Assembly (NCBI RefSeq): GCF_002295115.1
Contig: NZ_NSFV01000004.1
Coordinates: 186,001-250,000 of the forward strand
From: Mesorhizobium sp. WSM4311
GTDB lineage: Bacteria; Pseudomonadota; Alphaproteobacteria; Rhizobiales; Rhizobiaceae
Direction of reading: 5' to 3'
Length of the DNA: 64,000 bases
Shown here: one piece after another, positions 1 to 8,567 of the stretch
Position numbering within the stretch: position 1 is the stretch's first letter
Layout: each line of letters opens with the position of its first letter
Notes under the pieces: model-generated
Database searches by the model: none
Seen by the model: the letters and a program-made list of their open reading frames with translations, nothing else
What the model was told of the DNA's origin: nothing
Program-made: the position numbers and the translations under genes

Positions 1-2
1 AC

Positions 3-287
3 GACCGGCTGCGCCGGCGCCGGGAACTGGTGACCGACGATTTGCCGGACATGGTCGACCCTGCCCCGCTTCCCGACGCCCGCGAAGAGCCGCAGGGGAT
101 CGAGCAGGCCTTGCAGGCGATCGCGCCACGCCAGCGCGAGGCGATCATCCTGGTCTATTATCAGGAGATGTCCAACATCGAGGCGGCCGCGACCCTGGAG
201 ATCAGCGTCGATGCGCTGGAGAGCCTGCTTTCGCGCGGCCGGCGGGCCTTGCAGATGATCCTGGCCAGGGATGGCGTCCATGACTGA
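3..287 (+). CDS. RNA polymerase sigma factor, C-terminal part (5' truncated by window edge)
   Basis: The reading frame is open from the first bases of the window, so the gene starts upstream. The visible 94 residues end in a sigma-70 region 4 helix-turn-helix: the segment APRQREAIILVYYQEMS, followed by the recognition-helix region ISVDALESLLSRGRRAL. This domain contacts the -35 element. Lack of other regions and the short linker fit an ECF-type factor. Two genes for small membrane-anchored proteins follow closely on the same strand, a layout typical of sigma/anti-sigma modules. The family assignment is clear; the ECF group and the signal are unknown. Confidence 0.8.
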   Translation, partial: DRLRRRRELVTDDLPDMVDPAPLPDAREEPQGIEQALQAIAPRQREAIILVYYQEMSNIEAAATLEISVDALESLLSRGRRALQMILARDGVHD

Positions 288-406
288 GAAGACCGCGACC
301 ATGAATGGCGGACATTCACCGCGCTTTATGGACGTCCGGCGGGGGCCGGCCGGCCTCGTTTCCAACCCGCGTGGGCACGCGGCACCAAGGGGCAAGGGGA
401 AGACAG

Positions 407-853
407 ATGGCTGAAGACATCGAGGACGGACCGGCAATGGACGCCAGGCGTTTCGCGGCGCTCGCCGAAGCCTATGGCGGCGATCTGCGGCGCTGGCCAC
501 AAGCGGAGCGCGACGCCGCCACCGCCTTTGCCTCAAGCGAGACAGGCCAGGCCATCTCGCGACGGGCCGATACGCTTGACGCCGTGCTCGACAGTTATCG
601 CGTCCCGCACCCCGGCAAGGCGCTGCACGATACGATCCTGCGGACCGCCGACCGGTACATCGTCCGGCGGCGGCATCAGCGCTTCTGGTGGCTGGGGCTG
701 GGGCTGGCCGGCATAGGGCTGGCCGGCGCCATTGCCGGACTGGCCCTGGTGACCGTCGTCACGCCCGAAGTTCAGCCCGACCATTATGTGCTCGACGCCA
801 ATGCGACGGCGTTCGGCGATGCCGGACCCGACACGATCGAGGAAGACCTATGA
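407..853 (+). CDS. Single-pass membrane protein, possible anti-sigma partner
   Basis: This 148-residue protein has a cytoplasmic N-terminal part containing RFAALAEAYGGDLRRWP, then a basic stretch (RYIVRRRHQR) and one hydrophobic segment at about residues 93-117, leaving a short acidic periplasmic tail. I chose the ATG at 407 because an AAGGGGA ribosome site lies just before it; an in-frame start at 305 has no such site. It lies 119 bases after the sigma factor gene and overlaps the next gene by four bases (ATGA). The location suggests sigma factor control, but no zinc-binding anti-sigma motif is visible, so the role is inferred from context only. Confidence 0.6.
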   Translation: MAEDIEDGPAMDARRFAALAEAYGGDLRRWPQAERDAATAFASSETGQAISRRADTLDAVLDSYRVPHPGKALHDTILRTADRYIVRRRHQRFWWLGLGLAGIGLAGAIAGLALVTVVTPEVQPDHYVLDANATAFGDAGPDTIEEDL

Positions 854-1305
854 GCACCGGCCGCAATCTCCTCATCGCATCGGTGATGCTGAACGTCTTC
901 CTGGCCGGCGCGCTTGCCGGCGGGGCCGTCTGGATAAAACGCGGCAAGCCGGCCCAGGGCTATTCGCTGGAGGCGGCAGGCGGCCGGCTTCCCGACCAGC
1001 AACGCACGCTGTTCCGCAAGGCGCTGCGCGAAGTCCGCCAAGAGTCGCGCGAAATCATTCGCGACGGCCAGCAGGCCAGGCGCGATGCGGCGGATCTGCT
1101 GCGGCAGCCCGTCCTCGACACGGCGGCCCTGGCCGCCGCCCTGGAGCGAGCCCGCAATGCCGACGTCACCGTGCGCACGCGGCTGGAGCAGCGCATCATC
1201 GAGTTCGCGGCGGCAGGCTCCGCCGAGGATCGCAGCCTGCTGGCGGAAGGGCTCTCAAGGCGCGCCGGGCCGCAGCCGTCGACACCGCCAAAAAAATCGC
1301 CGTGA
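850..1305 (+). CDS. Periplasmic heavy-metal-sensor-like protein (CnrX/ZraP type)
   Basis: The protein has 151 residues: an N-terminal membrane anchor at about residues 6-29 and then a long helical periplasmic part rich in Arg, Glu and Gln, ending in a Pro/Lys tail. Size, topology and the helical hairpin pattern (RTLFRKALREVRQESREI, then LERARNADVTVRTRLEQR) match the metal-resistance/periplasmic sensor family that includes CnrX and ZraP. It is translationally coupled to the preceding membrane protein. Together with the sigma factor this gives the order sigma - membrane protein - periplasmic sensor, as in CnrYXH-like systems. Metal ligands cannot be assigned: few His residues and no Cys are present. 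Confidence 0.6.
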   Translation: MSTGRNLLIASVMLNVFLAGALAGGAVWIKRGKPAQGYSLEAAGGRLPDQQRTLFRKALREVRQESREIIRDGQQARRDAADLLRQPVLDTAALAAALERARNADVTVRTRLEQRIIEFAAAGSAEDRSLLAEGLSRRAGPQPSTPPKKSP

Positions 1306-1414
1306 CGACCGACGGAAAATGCCGATGGCGCCCGTTTAACGAGATGAAGGGCAGGATCTGCCGGGCCATCTGGCGCCGACAGGTTTCAACCTCGGACAAC
1401 TTCGGAGCATGTTC

Positions 1415-1693
1415 ATGAACTATCTGACAAAATACGCGGCCACCGCCGCTCTCGCGATGACCGGAGCGGTGGCTACGGTCGCGGCATCCTCGGCAATGCC
1501 ACTGGCGCCGGTTGCCGCCCCGGCGCTGGTCGAGCACGTCGCCTGGGGTTGCGGACCTGGCTGGCATCCCAATCCCTGGGGGCGCTGCGTCCCCAATCGC
1601 GTGGTCGTCTACCCCGGTTACCATTATTGGCATCGCCCGGTCTTCTATGGGTGGCATCCGCACCGTCACTGGCACCGCTGGCATCGCTGGTAG
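1415..1693 (+). CDS. Small secreted GCG_CRPN-type protein, His/Trp-rich
   Basis: This 92-residue protein has a signal peptide (to about residue 25) and then the conserved patch GCGPGWHPNPWGRCVPN at residues 45-61, with Cys46 and Cys58. The tail is rich in His, Trp, Tyr and Arg (HPHRHWHRWHRW). The pattern matches the GCG_CRPN family of small exported proteins common in rhizobia, whose function is unknown. I chose the ATG at 1415, which has GGAG at 1404-1407 seven bases upstream; the ATG at 1409 would be too close to it. The His-rich tail could bind metal, which would suit the neighbouring sensor-like gene, but that is a guess. Confidence 0.7.
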   Translation: MNYLTKYAATAALAMTGAVATVAASSAMPLAPVAAPALVEHVAWGCGPGWHPNPWGRCVPNRVVVYPGYHYWHRPVFYGWHPHRHWHRWHRW

Positions 1694-1808
1694 GGGCTTC
1701 GGGGGCCGACAACTTCGTCGGCCCCACGACCTCAGTTGAACAGGCACGAAACGGCTCGAACGGGCTTCCGGCGCCGTGCGCGGGAAGCCCCAGCAATGGA
1801 GAGCTGAC

Positions 1809-3290
1809 TTGGATATCCCGGCCTCCAATTCCCCGCCAGATCCAGTGCTCGTCGCTTTCAACCGCTTCGGGCTCGGGGCAAGGCCCGGCGACCGCGACAG
1901 GGTGGCCCACGACCCGCGGGGCTATCTGAAGGCGGAACTGCGGCAGCCCGACATCGCCCTGATCCCGCTCGACGATCCGGCCTATGCGAGCCTGCCGGGC
2001 AGCACGCCGGCCATCCAGGCCAGCATGGCGGCAAACTTCCAACGCAAGCTCGACCGCGAGCACATGGCCGCAGCCACGGCGCAGCCCGCAATGGCGAGCA
2101 CCCAGGCCACGCCGGAACCGGTTGCGCCTGCCCAACCTGTTCCGCCGCCCGCGCCACCGGCCAAACCCGCGCCGCCAATCGAGGCCACGCTGTTTCGCGC
2201 CGAAGCCCAGGCGCGCCTCGACAAGGCTTTTGGCGCCGAGGCCGGCTTCGTCGAACGCCTGGTGTATTTCTGGTCGAACCATTTCTGCGTCTCCGTGGCG
2301 AAGGACAACATCGTGCGGGCGAGCGCCGGCGCCTTCGAGCGGGAAGCCATCCGCCCCTTCGTGCTCGGCCGTTTCGCCGACATGCTGATGGCGGTGGAGC
2401 GGCATCCGGCGATGCTGTTCTATCTCGACAACCAGCAATCAATCGGCCCTGATTCGCGCGCCGGCAAGAACCGCCGGCGCGGCCTCAACGAGAACCTCGC
2501 CCGCGAGATCATGGAACTGCACACGCTGGGCGTCGGCAGCGGCTATACCCAGGCCGACGTCACCAGTTTCGCACGCATCCTGACCGGCTGGACGATGGCC
2601 GGGCGCAAAGGCCAGCTGGGCGAACCCGGCAGTTCCGTCTTCAACGCCAACGCGCATGAGCCGGGCGATGCGGTGCTGCTGGGCAAGACATATCCGGCCG
2701 GCGGCATGGGTCAGGCCGAGGCGGCGCTCAACGACATCGCCCGCCATCCGGCGACGGCGCCGCACATCGCCACGGAACTTGCCCGACATTTCATAGCCGA
2801 CGATCCGCCGCCCGCGGCTGTCGCGCGCCTCGCCAAGGTTTTCGCCAAGAGCGACGGCAATCTCCGGGCATTGGCGGCGACCCTCATCGACATGCCGGAG
2901 GCCTGGTCGGCGCCTCTGGCCAAGATGCGCTCGCCTTTCGACTATATCGCCGCCATCCGCCGGGCGGCCGGTCCGGGTCCGGCGAACGATCCCGGCCAGT
3001 CGCTCAATTGGCTCAATGCGCTGGGCGAGCCGCTCTGGCAACCGCCGGGGCCGAACGGTTTTTCCGACCAGGCGGACAGCTGGACCTCGGCCGAAGGCAT
3101 GAAGATCCGCCTCGACATCGCCTGGCAGGCGGCCCGCCAGGTCAAGGATATCGGCAATCCCAACGACATGCTCGACGCCGTCATCGGTCCCTCCGCCTCG
3201 CCGGAAACGCGGCAAGCGGTCGCCCGCGCCGAGTCCAAGCAGCAAGGCCTGGCGCTGCTCTTGATGGCGCCCGAATTCCAGAGACGATAG
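1809..3290 (+). CDS. DUF1800 family protein
   Basis: This protein of about 493 residues carries the DUF1800 hallmarks: an N-terminal LVAFNRFGLGARPGD, the segment VYFWSNHFCVS, and NENLAREIMELHTLG near residue 227, followed by the LTGWT motif. A Pro/Ala-rich low-complexity linker sits near residues 95-125. The family is of unknown biochemical function and is nearly always paired with a DUF1501 protein, as here. The start is uncertain: a TTG at 1809 with GGAG at 1798-1801 seven bases upstream looks best, while a GTG at 1776 in the same frame would add 11 residues. There is no clear signal peptide. Confidence 0.85.
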   Translation: MDIPASNSPPDPVLVAFNRFGLGARPGDRDRVAHDPRGYLKAELRQPDIALIPLDDPAYASLPGSTPAIQASMAANFQRKLDREHMAAATAQPAMASTQATPEPVAPAQPVPPPAPPAKPAPPIEATLFRAEAQARLDKAFGAEAGFVERLVYFWSNHFCVSVAKDNIVRASAGAFEREAIRPFVLGRFADMLMAVERHPAMLFYLDNQQSIGPDSRAGKNRRRGLNENLAREIMELHTLGVGSGYTQADVTSFARILTGWTMAGRKGQLGEPGSSVFNANAHEPGDAVLLGKTYPAGGMGQAEAALNDIARHPATAPHIATELARHFIADDPPPAAVARLAKVFAKSDGNLRALAATLIDMPEAWSAPLAKMRSPFDYIAAIRRAAGPGPANDPGQSLNWLNALGEPLWQPPGPNGFSDQADSWTSAEGMKIRLDIAWQAARQVKDIGNPNDMLDAVIGPSASPETRQAVARAESKQQGLALLLMAPEFQRR

Positions 3291-3329
3291 CGCGAGCGAC
3301 AGGTCCGGCGCCGACATGGAGACCAAGTC

Positions 3330-4589
3330 ATGAGCCTGCTGTGTGAAACCCCTCACCCTTCCCGCCGTGCCGTGCTGATGACCGGCGGCGCGCTGTTTGC
3401 CTGGGCCTATCTGCCGCGCTTTGCCCGCGCCGCCGACAATCGCGACCCGCGCCTGATCGTCATCGTGCTGCGCGGCGCGCTCGACGGCCTGTCGGCGGTC
3501 GGTCCGATCGGCGATCCCGACTATGCCGGCCTGCATGGCGACATCGCTTTGTCGCTTGCCGGCCCGCACGCGGCATTGCCGCTCGATGGTTTCTTCGCGG
3601 TCAATCCGGCGATGCCGGTCTTTGCGCGGCTGTTCAAGGACAAGCAGGCGGCGGTGGTGCATGCGGCCGCGACCGGCTATCGCGAACGCTCGCATTTCGA
3701 CGGCCAGGACGTGCTGGAAAGCGGTTTCGCCGGGCCGGGCCACGTCGCCACAGGATGGCTCAACCGGGCGCTGGAGAGCCTGCCGGCGGGCGACCGCGTG
3801 GCGACGCTCGGCGGGCTGGCCGTCGGACCATCGACGCCGCTGGTGATCCGCGGCGCGGCTCCCGTGCTCGGCTGGGCGCCGCAATCGATGCCGGCGCCAG
3901 CCGGCGACCTCGCGGCGCGGGTTCTCGACCTCTACCAGCATCGCGACCTGGTCCTGGCGATGGCGCTGCAAAACGGCCTCGATGCCGACCGCATGGCGCT
4001 CGACGACCGGCCCGGCGGCAACGCGATTAAGCCGAAGGATGGGGCGATGAAGCCGAAGGGTGGCCTCGGCAGCGCCGCCGGCATGCGGCAGGCCGCGCAA
4101 GGTGCGGCCAGGCTGATCGCGGCCGATGACGGGCTGCGTGTTGCGGCGCTTGTCTTCGACGGCTGGGATACGCATGTCAACGAAGGCGGCGCCACGGGCC
4201 GGCTCGCCACCTTGCTCGGCGGCCTCGACGGCGCCTTCGAGGAATTCGAAAAGGGTCTCGGCGAGCGCTGGAAGGACACGGCGATCGTTGCCGTCACCGA
4301 ATTCGGGCGCACGGCGCGGATCAATGGGACGGTCGGAACCGATCATGGCACCGGCACGGTAGTGCTGCTCGCCGGCGGCGCGATCAAGGGCGGCCGCGTC
4401 ATCGCGGACTGGCCGGGATTGAAGCCGGCGCAACTCTACCAGCAACGCGACCTCGCCCCGACCAGCGATGTCAGGGCGGTGTTGAAAGGCCTGCTCGCCG
4501 ACCAGTTCGGCCTGTCCGCAGCCGTGCTCGGCGACAAGGTGTTTCCCGAGTCGGCGGGGGTGAAGCCGATGCGGGATCTCATCGCTTGA
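3330..4589 (+). CDS. DUF1501 family protein with twin-arginine-like signal
   Basis: The 419-residue protein starts with a twin-arginine-type leader (SRRAVL at residues 11-16, a hydrophobic stretch, and a likely cut after ARA near residue 34), so it is probably exported folded. The body shows the DUF1501 pattern, a sulfatase/alkaline-phosphatase-like fold: LIVIVLRGALDGLSAV near the start, then FDGWDTHVN, EFGRTARING and GTDHGTG in the second half. It lies 39 bases after the DUF1800 gene and is presumably cotranscribed with it. The pair is widely conserved, but its substrate is not known. An insertion near residues 225-250 contains the short repeat KPKDGAMKPKGG. Confidence 0.85.
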   Translation: MSLLCETPHPSRRAVLMTGGALFAWAYLPRFARAADNRDPRLIVIVLRGALDGLSAVGPIGDPDYAGLHGDIALSLAGPHAALPLDGFFAVNPAMPVFARLFKDKQAAVVHAAATGYRERSHFDGQDVLESGFAGPGHVATGWLNRALESLPAGDRVATLGGLAVGPSTPLVIRGAAPVLGWAPQSMPAPAGDLAARVLDLYQHRDLVLAMALQNGLDADRMALDDRPGGNAIKPKDGAMKPKGGLGSAAGMRQAAQGAARLIAADDGLRVAALVFDGWDTHVNEGGATGRLATLLGGLDGAFEEFEKGLGERWKDTAIVAVTEFGRTARINGTVGTDHGTGTVVLLAGGAIKGGRVIADWPGLKPAQLYQQRDLAPTSDVRAVLKGLLADQFGLSAAVLGDKVFPESAGVKPMRDLIA

Positions 4590-4712
4590 AGAAGCACGAT
4601 GGCGTCACGACCGCCATCCTTGGGGAAGCGCCCACCCCGCTTCGCAGCCACCGCCGTGTCGATCCGCTCCGTGATCGCCAGCGATGGTGCCAATGATGTA
4701 TCGGTCGGATTA

Positions 4713-4822
4713 TCAAGCGGCGGCGGTACTGGGCTTGGCCGTGGGCAGCGCCTGCGAGCTGACACTCGACAGCATCAATGCGCCTGCGGCGACGGCAATT
4801 GGCAGAATGTATCTGCGAGCAT
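4713..4822 (-). pseudogene. Possible broken gene for a small secreted protein
   Basis: The 302-base gap between the DUF1501 gene and aas holds no intact gene. On the minus strand, a GGAGG ribosome site stands eight bases before an ATG at 4822-4820, but that frame stops after 15 codons. One frame away, directly after the ATG, the sequence reads RRYILPIAVAAGALMLSS and SQALPTAKPS, which is a typical signal peptide, and then stops at 4713. A one- or two-base indel after the ATG would explain this. The remnant resembles the short exported proteins common in rhizobia. This is a weak call based on one short segment. Confidence 0.25.
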
Positions 4823-4891
4823 GATCGAGTCCTCCAAGCGACGCCGCGACTTTCAGCGCGGCGTCGTCGAGCGTCGAGCATGTCGCCTCGG

Positions 4892-7800
4892 TCAGGCGGC
4901 CTCGACCTTGGCGGCCGGCGCCTCCTGCCCCCGCACCAGTTTGGTTACGCCGGCGAAGTCGAGCTTGCCGGAGCCGAGCACCGGCACTTTCGGGACGACG
5001 CGCACTTCGGCGGGCACCATCAGGTCCATGGCGCCATTGGCCTTGGCGAAGGCCAGGAACTCGGCACGTGTGGCGCCGGGAGCCTCGGTGATGAGAATGA
5101 GCTTCTCGCCCTTGCGCGCATCCGGCACGGAAGCGACCGCCGACAACGAGCCTTTCCACAATTCACCCGCCAGCGCCTCGACGGCGGCAAGGGAAATCAT
5201 CTCGCCGCCGATCTTGGCGAAACGCTTGGCGCGGCCGCGAATGGTGATGAAGCCGCCCTCGTCGACCGAGACGACATCGCCGGTGTCATGCCAGCCGTCG
5301 ACCAGCGGTTCCAGCACACCCGGCTTCTCGGCGCGCAGATAGCCCGACATGACATTTGGGCCGCGCACGTAGAGACGCCCGCCTTCATCCACGCCGGGTA
5401 CCGGATCCAGGCGGTATTCCATGCCGGGCATGATTTTGCCGACGCTGCCGGACCTGTTGTACATCGGCGTGTTGATGGCGATCACCGGCGCCGCTTCGGT
5501 CACGCCGTAGCCCTCGAGGATACGCACCCCGAACTTCTCCATGTAGGTCATGCGCGTCGCTGCCTTGACCGGTTCCGCGCCGGCAAAACAATAGCGTATC
5601 GAGCGGAAGTCGTAGGGGTGCGCTGTGCGGGCATAGCCGCTGAGGAACGTATCGGTGCCGAAGATGATCGTCGCGTTGGAGGCGTAGATCAGTTCCGGAA
5701 CGATGCGGTAGTGCAGCGGCGATGGGTAGAAATAGACCGGCACGCCCGAGATCAACGGCAGCACCGTGCCGGCCGTCATGCCGAAGGAATGGAAGATCGG
5801 CAAAACGTTGAACACCTTGTCGCCCGAGTGGAAGTCGATGCGCGAGGCCGCCTGCGCGGCATTAGCCAGGATGTTGCGATGGGTGAGCACGACGCCCTTC
5901 GGCGTGCCTTCCGAGCCTGAGGTGAATAGGATTACCGCCGGGTCGTCAGGCTTGCGCGGCGCGCGCGGTGTCGACTTGCGCAACAGGCCAAGCAGCTTGT
6001 CCTTGAGACCGATGGTTGCACGCAGATCGTCGAGCCAGACGATGTCAACCGACCGGCCGATCTCCTCGACCACCGCGCCAAGCTTGGCCTGTTCGACAAA
6101 CGCGCGGGACGTGAGCACGGTCTTCACCTCAGCGGCTTTGCAGGCGGAAAGGATGTTGGCGGCACCGGCGGTGAAGTTGATCATCGCCGGCACCTTGCCG
6201 GACGACATCACGCCGAGCAGCGTGGCGCACGAGCCGTTGGCGTTGGGCAGCATGATGCCGAGCGTCTGCTGATCGGCATAAAGGTTCTGGAATTTCTCGC
6301 CGAGCACGGCGGCCGCCGTCAGCAGCTTGCCATAGCTCAGCGAGCCGGTGACCGGATCCTGCACGGCGAGCCGTTTCATGCCGCGTTCATTCGCCGTCAG
6401 GATGATCTTTTCCAGCACCGTCCTGTCGATGTCCTGGGTGCGGAAGACGAGATCCGACATGACCTGGTAGAGTGCAGACCCCGCCGCGGCGCGGCGCTTG
6501 CGGCCTTTCAGCCCCGGCGGCACTTGCAGCTTGACCGGCTCCAGTATGGTCACCTTGACCTTCGGGAGCAGACGGCGGCGCACATGCTGCGACGTCAGCC
6601 GGGAGAACGGGCTTTTCTCCAGCCCGTCGATGCGGATCGGCACGACCATCGAGCCGGTCTTGTCCGCCACCATGGCGGCGCCATCATAGACCTTCATCAG
6701 CCCGCCGGTGACGGTGATGCGGCCTTCGGGGAAAATGACCAGCGGATCGCCGCCCTGCACGATCTTGATCAGCGTGCGGGTCGACATCGGCTTGGCCGGA
6801 TTGAGCGGCAAGGCACGGGCGAGCTTCATGAACGGCTTCATCCACCAGGCCTGGGCTATGGCGTAGTCGATGGCGAAGACCGGCTCCTCGTCGGTCAGCG
6901 TCAGCGCCAGCGGACCGTCGAGGAAGCTCACATGGTTGAGCGCCAGGATCGGCGCCGTGCCGGCCGCCTTGAGGTTCTCCATGCCCTCGACCTCCAGGCG
7001 CAGGAAGGCGCGGAACAGGATGGAGACGAAATCGCGGAAGGCGTTGGTCGGCAGGAATTTCAGCATCAGCCAGGCGGCGACGGCATTGGCCGCGGCGAGG
7101 CCGAACAGGATGCCGCCGGTCGAGACTTTCGTCTGGATCGCGGCGACGAGGATGCCGCCGACGGTCATGAAGCCGGCATTGACGATGCTGACCGCGGCGA
7201 CGACACGGGCGCGGCGCGCCTCGGGCGACCAGGCCTGCACGGCGGCGAAGGTCGGCACCACGAGGAAGGCGCTGGCGATGGCCATGCCGGCGAGGTCGAT
7301 CGCCACAGGGATGGTGTCTGGCCCGGCAAAGAACAGGGCAAGAGTTTGCGCCTTCGGCGAAGGCTGCATGCTCCAGATGGTCCAGGCCAAATGCAGGCCA
7401 AACAGCGCCAGCAGCGCCGTGCCGACCGGTGCGGGCAGCAGCACGATACGCCCCTGCGACATCCATGCGGTAATCGCCGAGCCGATGGCGATCGAGACGG
7501 CGAACACAGCGAGATAGACGGTGACGGCGATCTCGTTGCCGCCGAGCGAATCCTTGATCAAGGTCGGCAGGATCGAAAGCACGATGGCGCCGATCAGCCA
7601 GAACCATGAGGTCATCAGGCCGGCGCGCCAGATCCGCGTGTCGGTCCGCAGCTCGCTGACCTGGCGCCAGGTCGAGCGAAAGATGTTCCTGTCGATGACG
7701 AGGTCAGGTGCCGCGGAACCCGTGGGCGGAATATAGCGGCTGACGAACCAGCAGCCGACGGCCAGGGCCATCATGATCGGTCCAAACACCGTGACGCCGA

Positions 7801-8299
7801 TGCCATCGGCCGACACGACGCCGCCGGCGATGGTGCCGCCGAGGATGGCGGCAAACGTGGCCGACTCGATCCAGGCGTTGGCCTTAGGCAGTTCCTTGCG
7901 CTCGAGGTGATCGGGCAGGATGCCGTATTTGATCGGCCCGAACAGCGCCGAGATGATGCCGAACATCAGCAGCGCCGTCATCAGCACGGGAATAGACGAC
8001 AGCGCGATGCCGACGACGGAGACACCCGCGGCGGCGATCTCGGCGAATTTCAGCCGGCGCGCGATCAGCGCCTTGTCGAAGCGGTCGGCGATCTCGCCGC
8101 CAAGCGCCGACAACAACAGGAAGGGCGCCATGAAGACGGCGCCAGCCAAAGTGACCAGCGAGGCCGCCTGGTCGGCTGCCAGCGTGAAGAGGATCAGGAA
8201 CACGAGCGTGTTCTTGAGGAAATTGTCGTTGAAGGCGGACAGGAACTGCGTCCAGAACAGAGGCGCAAAGCGCCGGGACAACATCAGATGCGTGTTCAT
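4892..8299 (-). CDS. aas: Aas-type fusion: LplT-like MFS transporter, PlsC acyltransferase and acyl-ACP synthetase
   Basis: This 1135-residue protein joins three domains. Residues 1 to about 400 are an MFS transporter (FWTQFLSAFNDNFLKN at the start) like the lysophospholipid flippase LplT. Next is a PlsC acyltransferase with the H-x4-D motif NHVSFLD near residue 455 and FPEGR near 523. The C-terminal part is an AMP-binding acyl-ACP synthetase with FTSGSEGTPKGV near residue 790 and GYGVTEAAP later. Together they recycle lysophospholipids: import, acyl activation and re-acylation at the inner membrane. In E. coli the transporter is a separate protein. The ATG at 8299 is preferred over an in-frame GTG at 8311. 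Three palindromes lie upstream. Confidence 0.92.
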   Translation of the reverse strand: MNTHLMLSRRFAPLFWTQFLSAFNDNFLKNTLVFLILFTLAADQAASLVTLAGAVFMAPFLLLSALGGEIADRFDKALIARRLKFAEIAAAGVSVVGIALSSIPVLMTALLMFGIISALFGPIKYGILPDHLERKELPKANAWIESATFAAILGGTIAGGVVSADGIGVTVFGPIMMALAVGCWFVSRYIPPTGSAAPDLVIDRNIFRSTWRQVSELRTDTRIWRAGLMTSWFWLIGAIVLSILPTLIKDSLGGNEIAVTVYLAVFAVSIAIGSAITAWMSQGRIVLLPAPVGTALLALFGLHLAWTIWSMQPSPKAQTLALFFAGPDTIPVAIDLAGMAIASAFLVVPTFAAVQAWSPEARRARVVAAVSIVNAGFMTVGGILVAAIQTKVSTGGILFGLAAANAVAAWLMLKFLPTNAFRDFVSILFRAFLRLEVEGMENLKAAGTAPILALNHVSFLDGPLALTLTDEEPVFAIDYAIAQAWWMKPFMKLARALPLNPAKPMSTRTLIKIVQGGDPLVIFPEGRITVTGGLMKVYDGAAMVADKTGSMVVPIRIDGLEKSPFSRLTSQHVRRRLLPKVKVTILEPVKLQVPPGLKGRKRRAAAGSALYQVMSDLVFRTQDIDRTVLEKIILTANERGMKRLAVQDPVTGSLSYGKLLTAAAVLGEKFQNLYADQQTLGIMLPNANGSCATLLGVMSSGKVPAMINFTAGAANILSACKAAEVKTVLTSRAFVEQAKLGAVVEEIGRSVDIVWLDDLRATIGLKDKLLGLLRKSTPRAPRKPDDPAVILFTSGSEGTPKGVVLTHRNILANAAQAASRIDFHSGDKVFNVLPIFHSFGMTAGTVLPLISGVPVYFYPSPLHYRIVPELIYASNATIIFGTDTFLSGYARTAHPYDFRSIRYCFAGAEPVKAATRMTYMEKFGVRILEGYGVTEAAPVIAINTPMYNRSGSVGKIMPGMEYRLDPVPGVDEGGRLYVRGPNVMSGYLRAEKPGVLEPLVDGWHDTGDVVSVDEGGFITIRGRAKRFAKIGGEMISLAAVEALAGELWKGSLSAVASVPDARKGEKLILITEAPGATRAEFLAFAKANGAMDLMVPAEVRVVPKVPVLGSGKLDFAGVTKLVRGQEAPAAKVEAA

Positions 8300-8446
8300 G
8301 GCGATTTCCACTTGGCGGAACCCTACGGCTATTCGCCGGAGGCCCTGCGGGTTGCAGGCGCTATTTCAAGCTCAGTGATAGTCATGAGCTGGTTAAACTT
8401 CCTTACAGTGCCCGATGTCCATATCGCGGCTTTCGGTTCGCCAGAA

Positions 8447-8518
8447 ATGAACATCGTTCATAAGCGCACCCTATCACATCTTGAACATTGTTCAAGCGAA
8501 AAATGAACGTCGTTCATT
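8447..8518. promoter_or_regulatory. Array of three TetR-type palindromes upstream of aas
   Basis: Three near-identical inverted repeats stand in the region upstream of aas: ATGAACATCGTTCAT at 8447-8461, CTTGAACATTGTTCAAG at 8480-8496 and AATGAACGTCGTTCATT at 8502-8518. The shared core is TGAAC-N3-GTTCA, a form typical of TetR/AcrR-family operators. The centres are 34 and 22 bases apart. The stretch is also more AT-rich than its surroundings. No TetR gene is present in the window, so the regulator must be encoded elsewhere. The neighbouring gene on the other side (iorB) ends here, so aas is the likely target. Confidence 0.65.
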
Positions 8519-8567
8519 GCGCCTGGAAACGGAACCCGGAACCGGTGATGCCTCTGGTATCTCGGGG

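Noticed and set aside
2439..4445. Minus-strand open frame of 668 codons opposite DUF1800/DUF1501
   Set aside because: The composition is Arg/Gly/His-rich shadow sequence. Both plus-strand genes have recognisable families and ribosome sites.
8447..8518. Reading the GAAC/GTTC palindromes as SOS (LexA) boxes
   Set aside because: The alphaproteobacterial SOS box is a direct repeat GTTC-N7-GTTC. Here the arms are inverted with a three-base spacer, which fits TetR-type sites instead.
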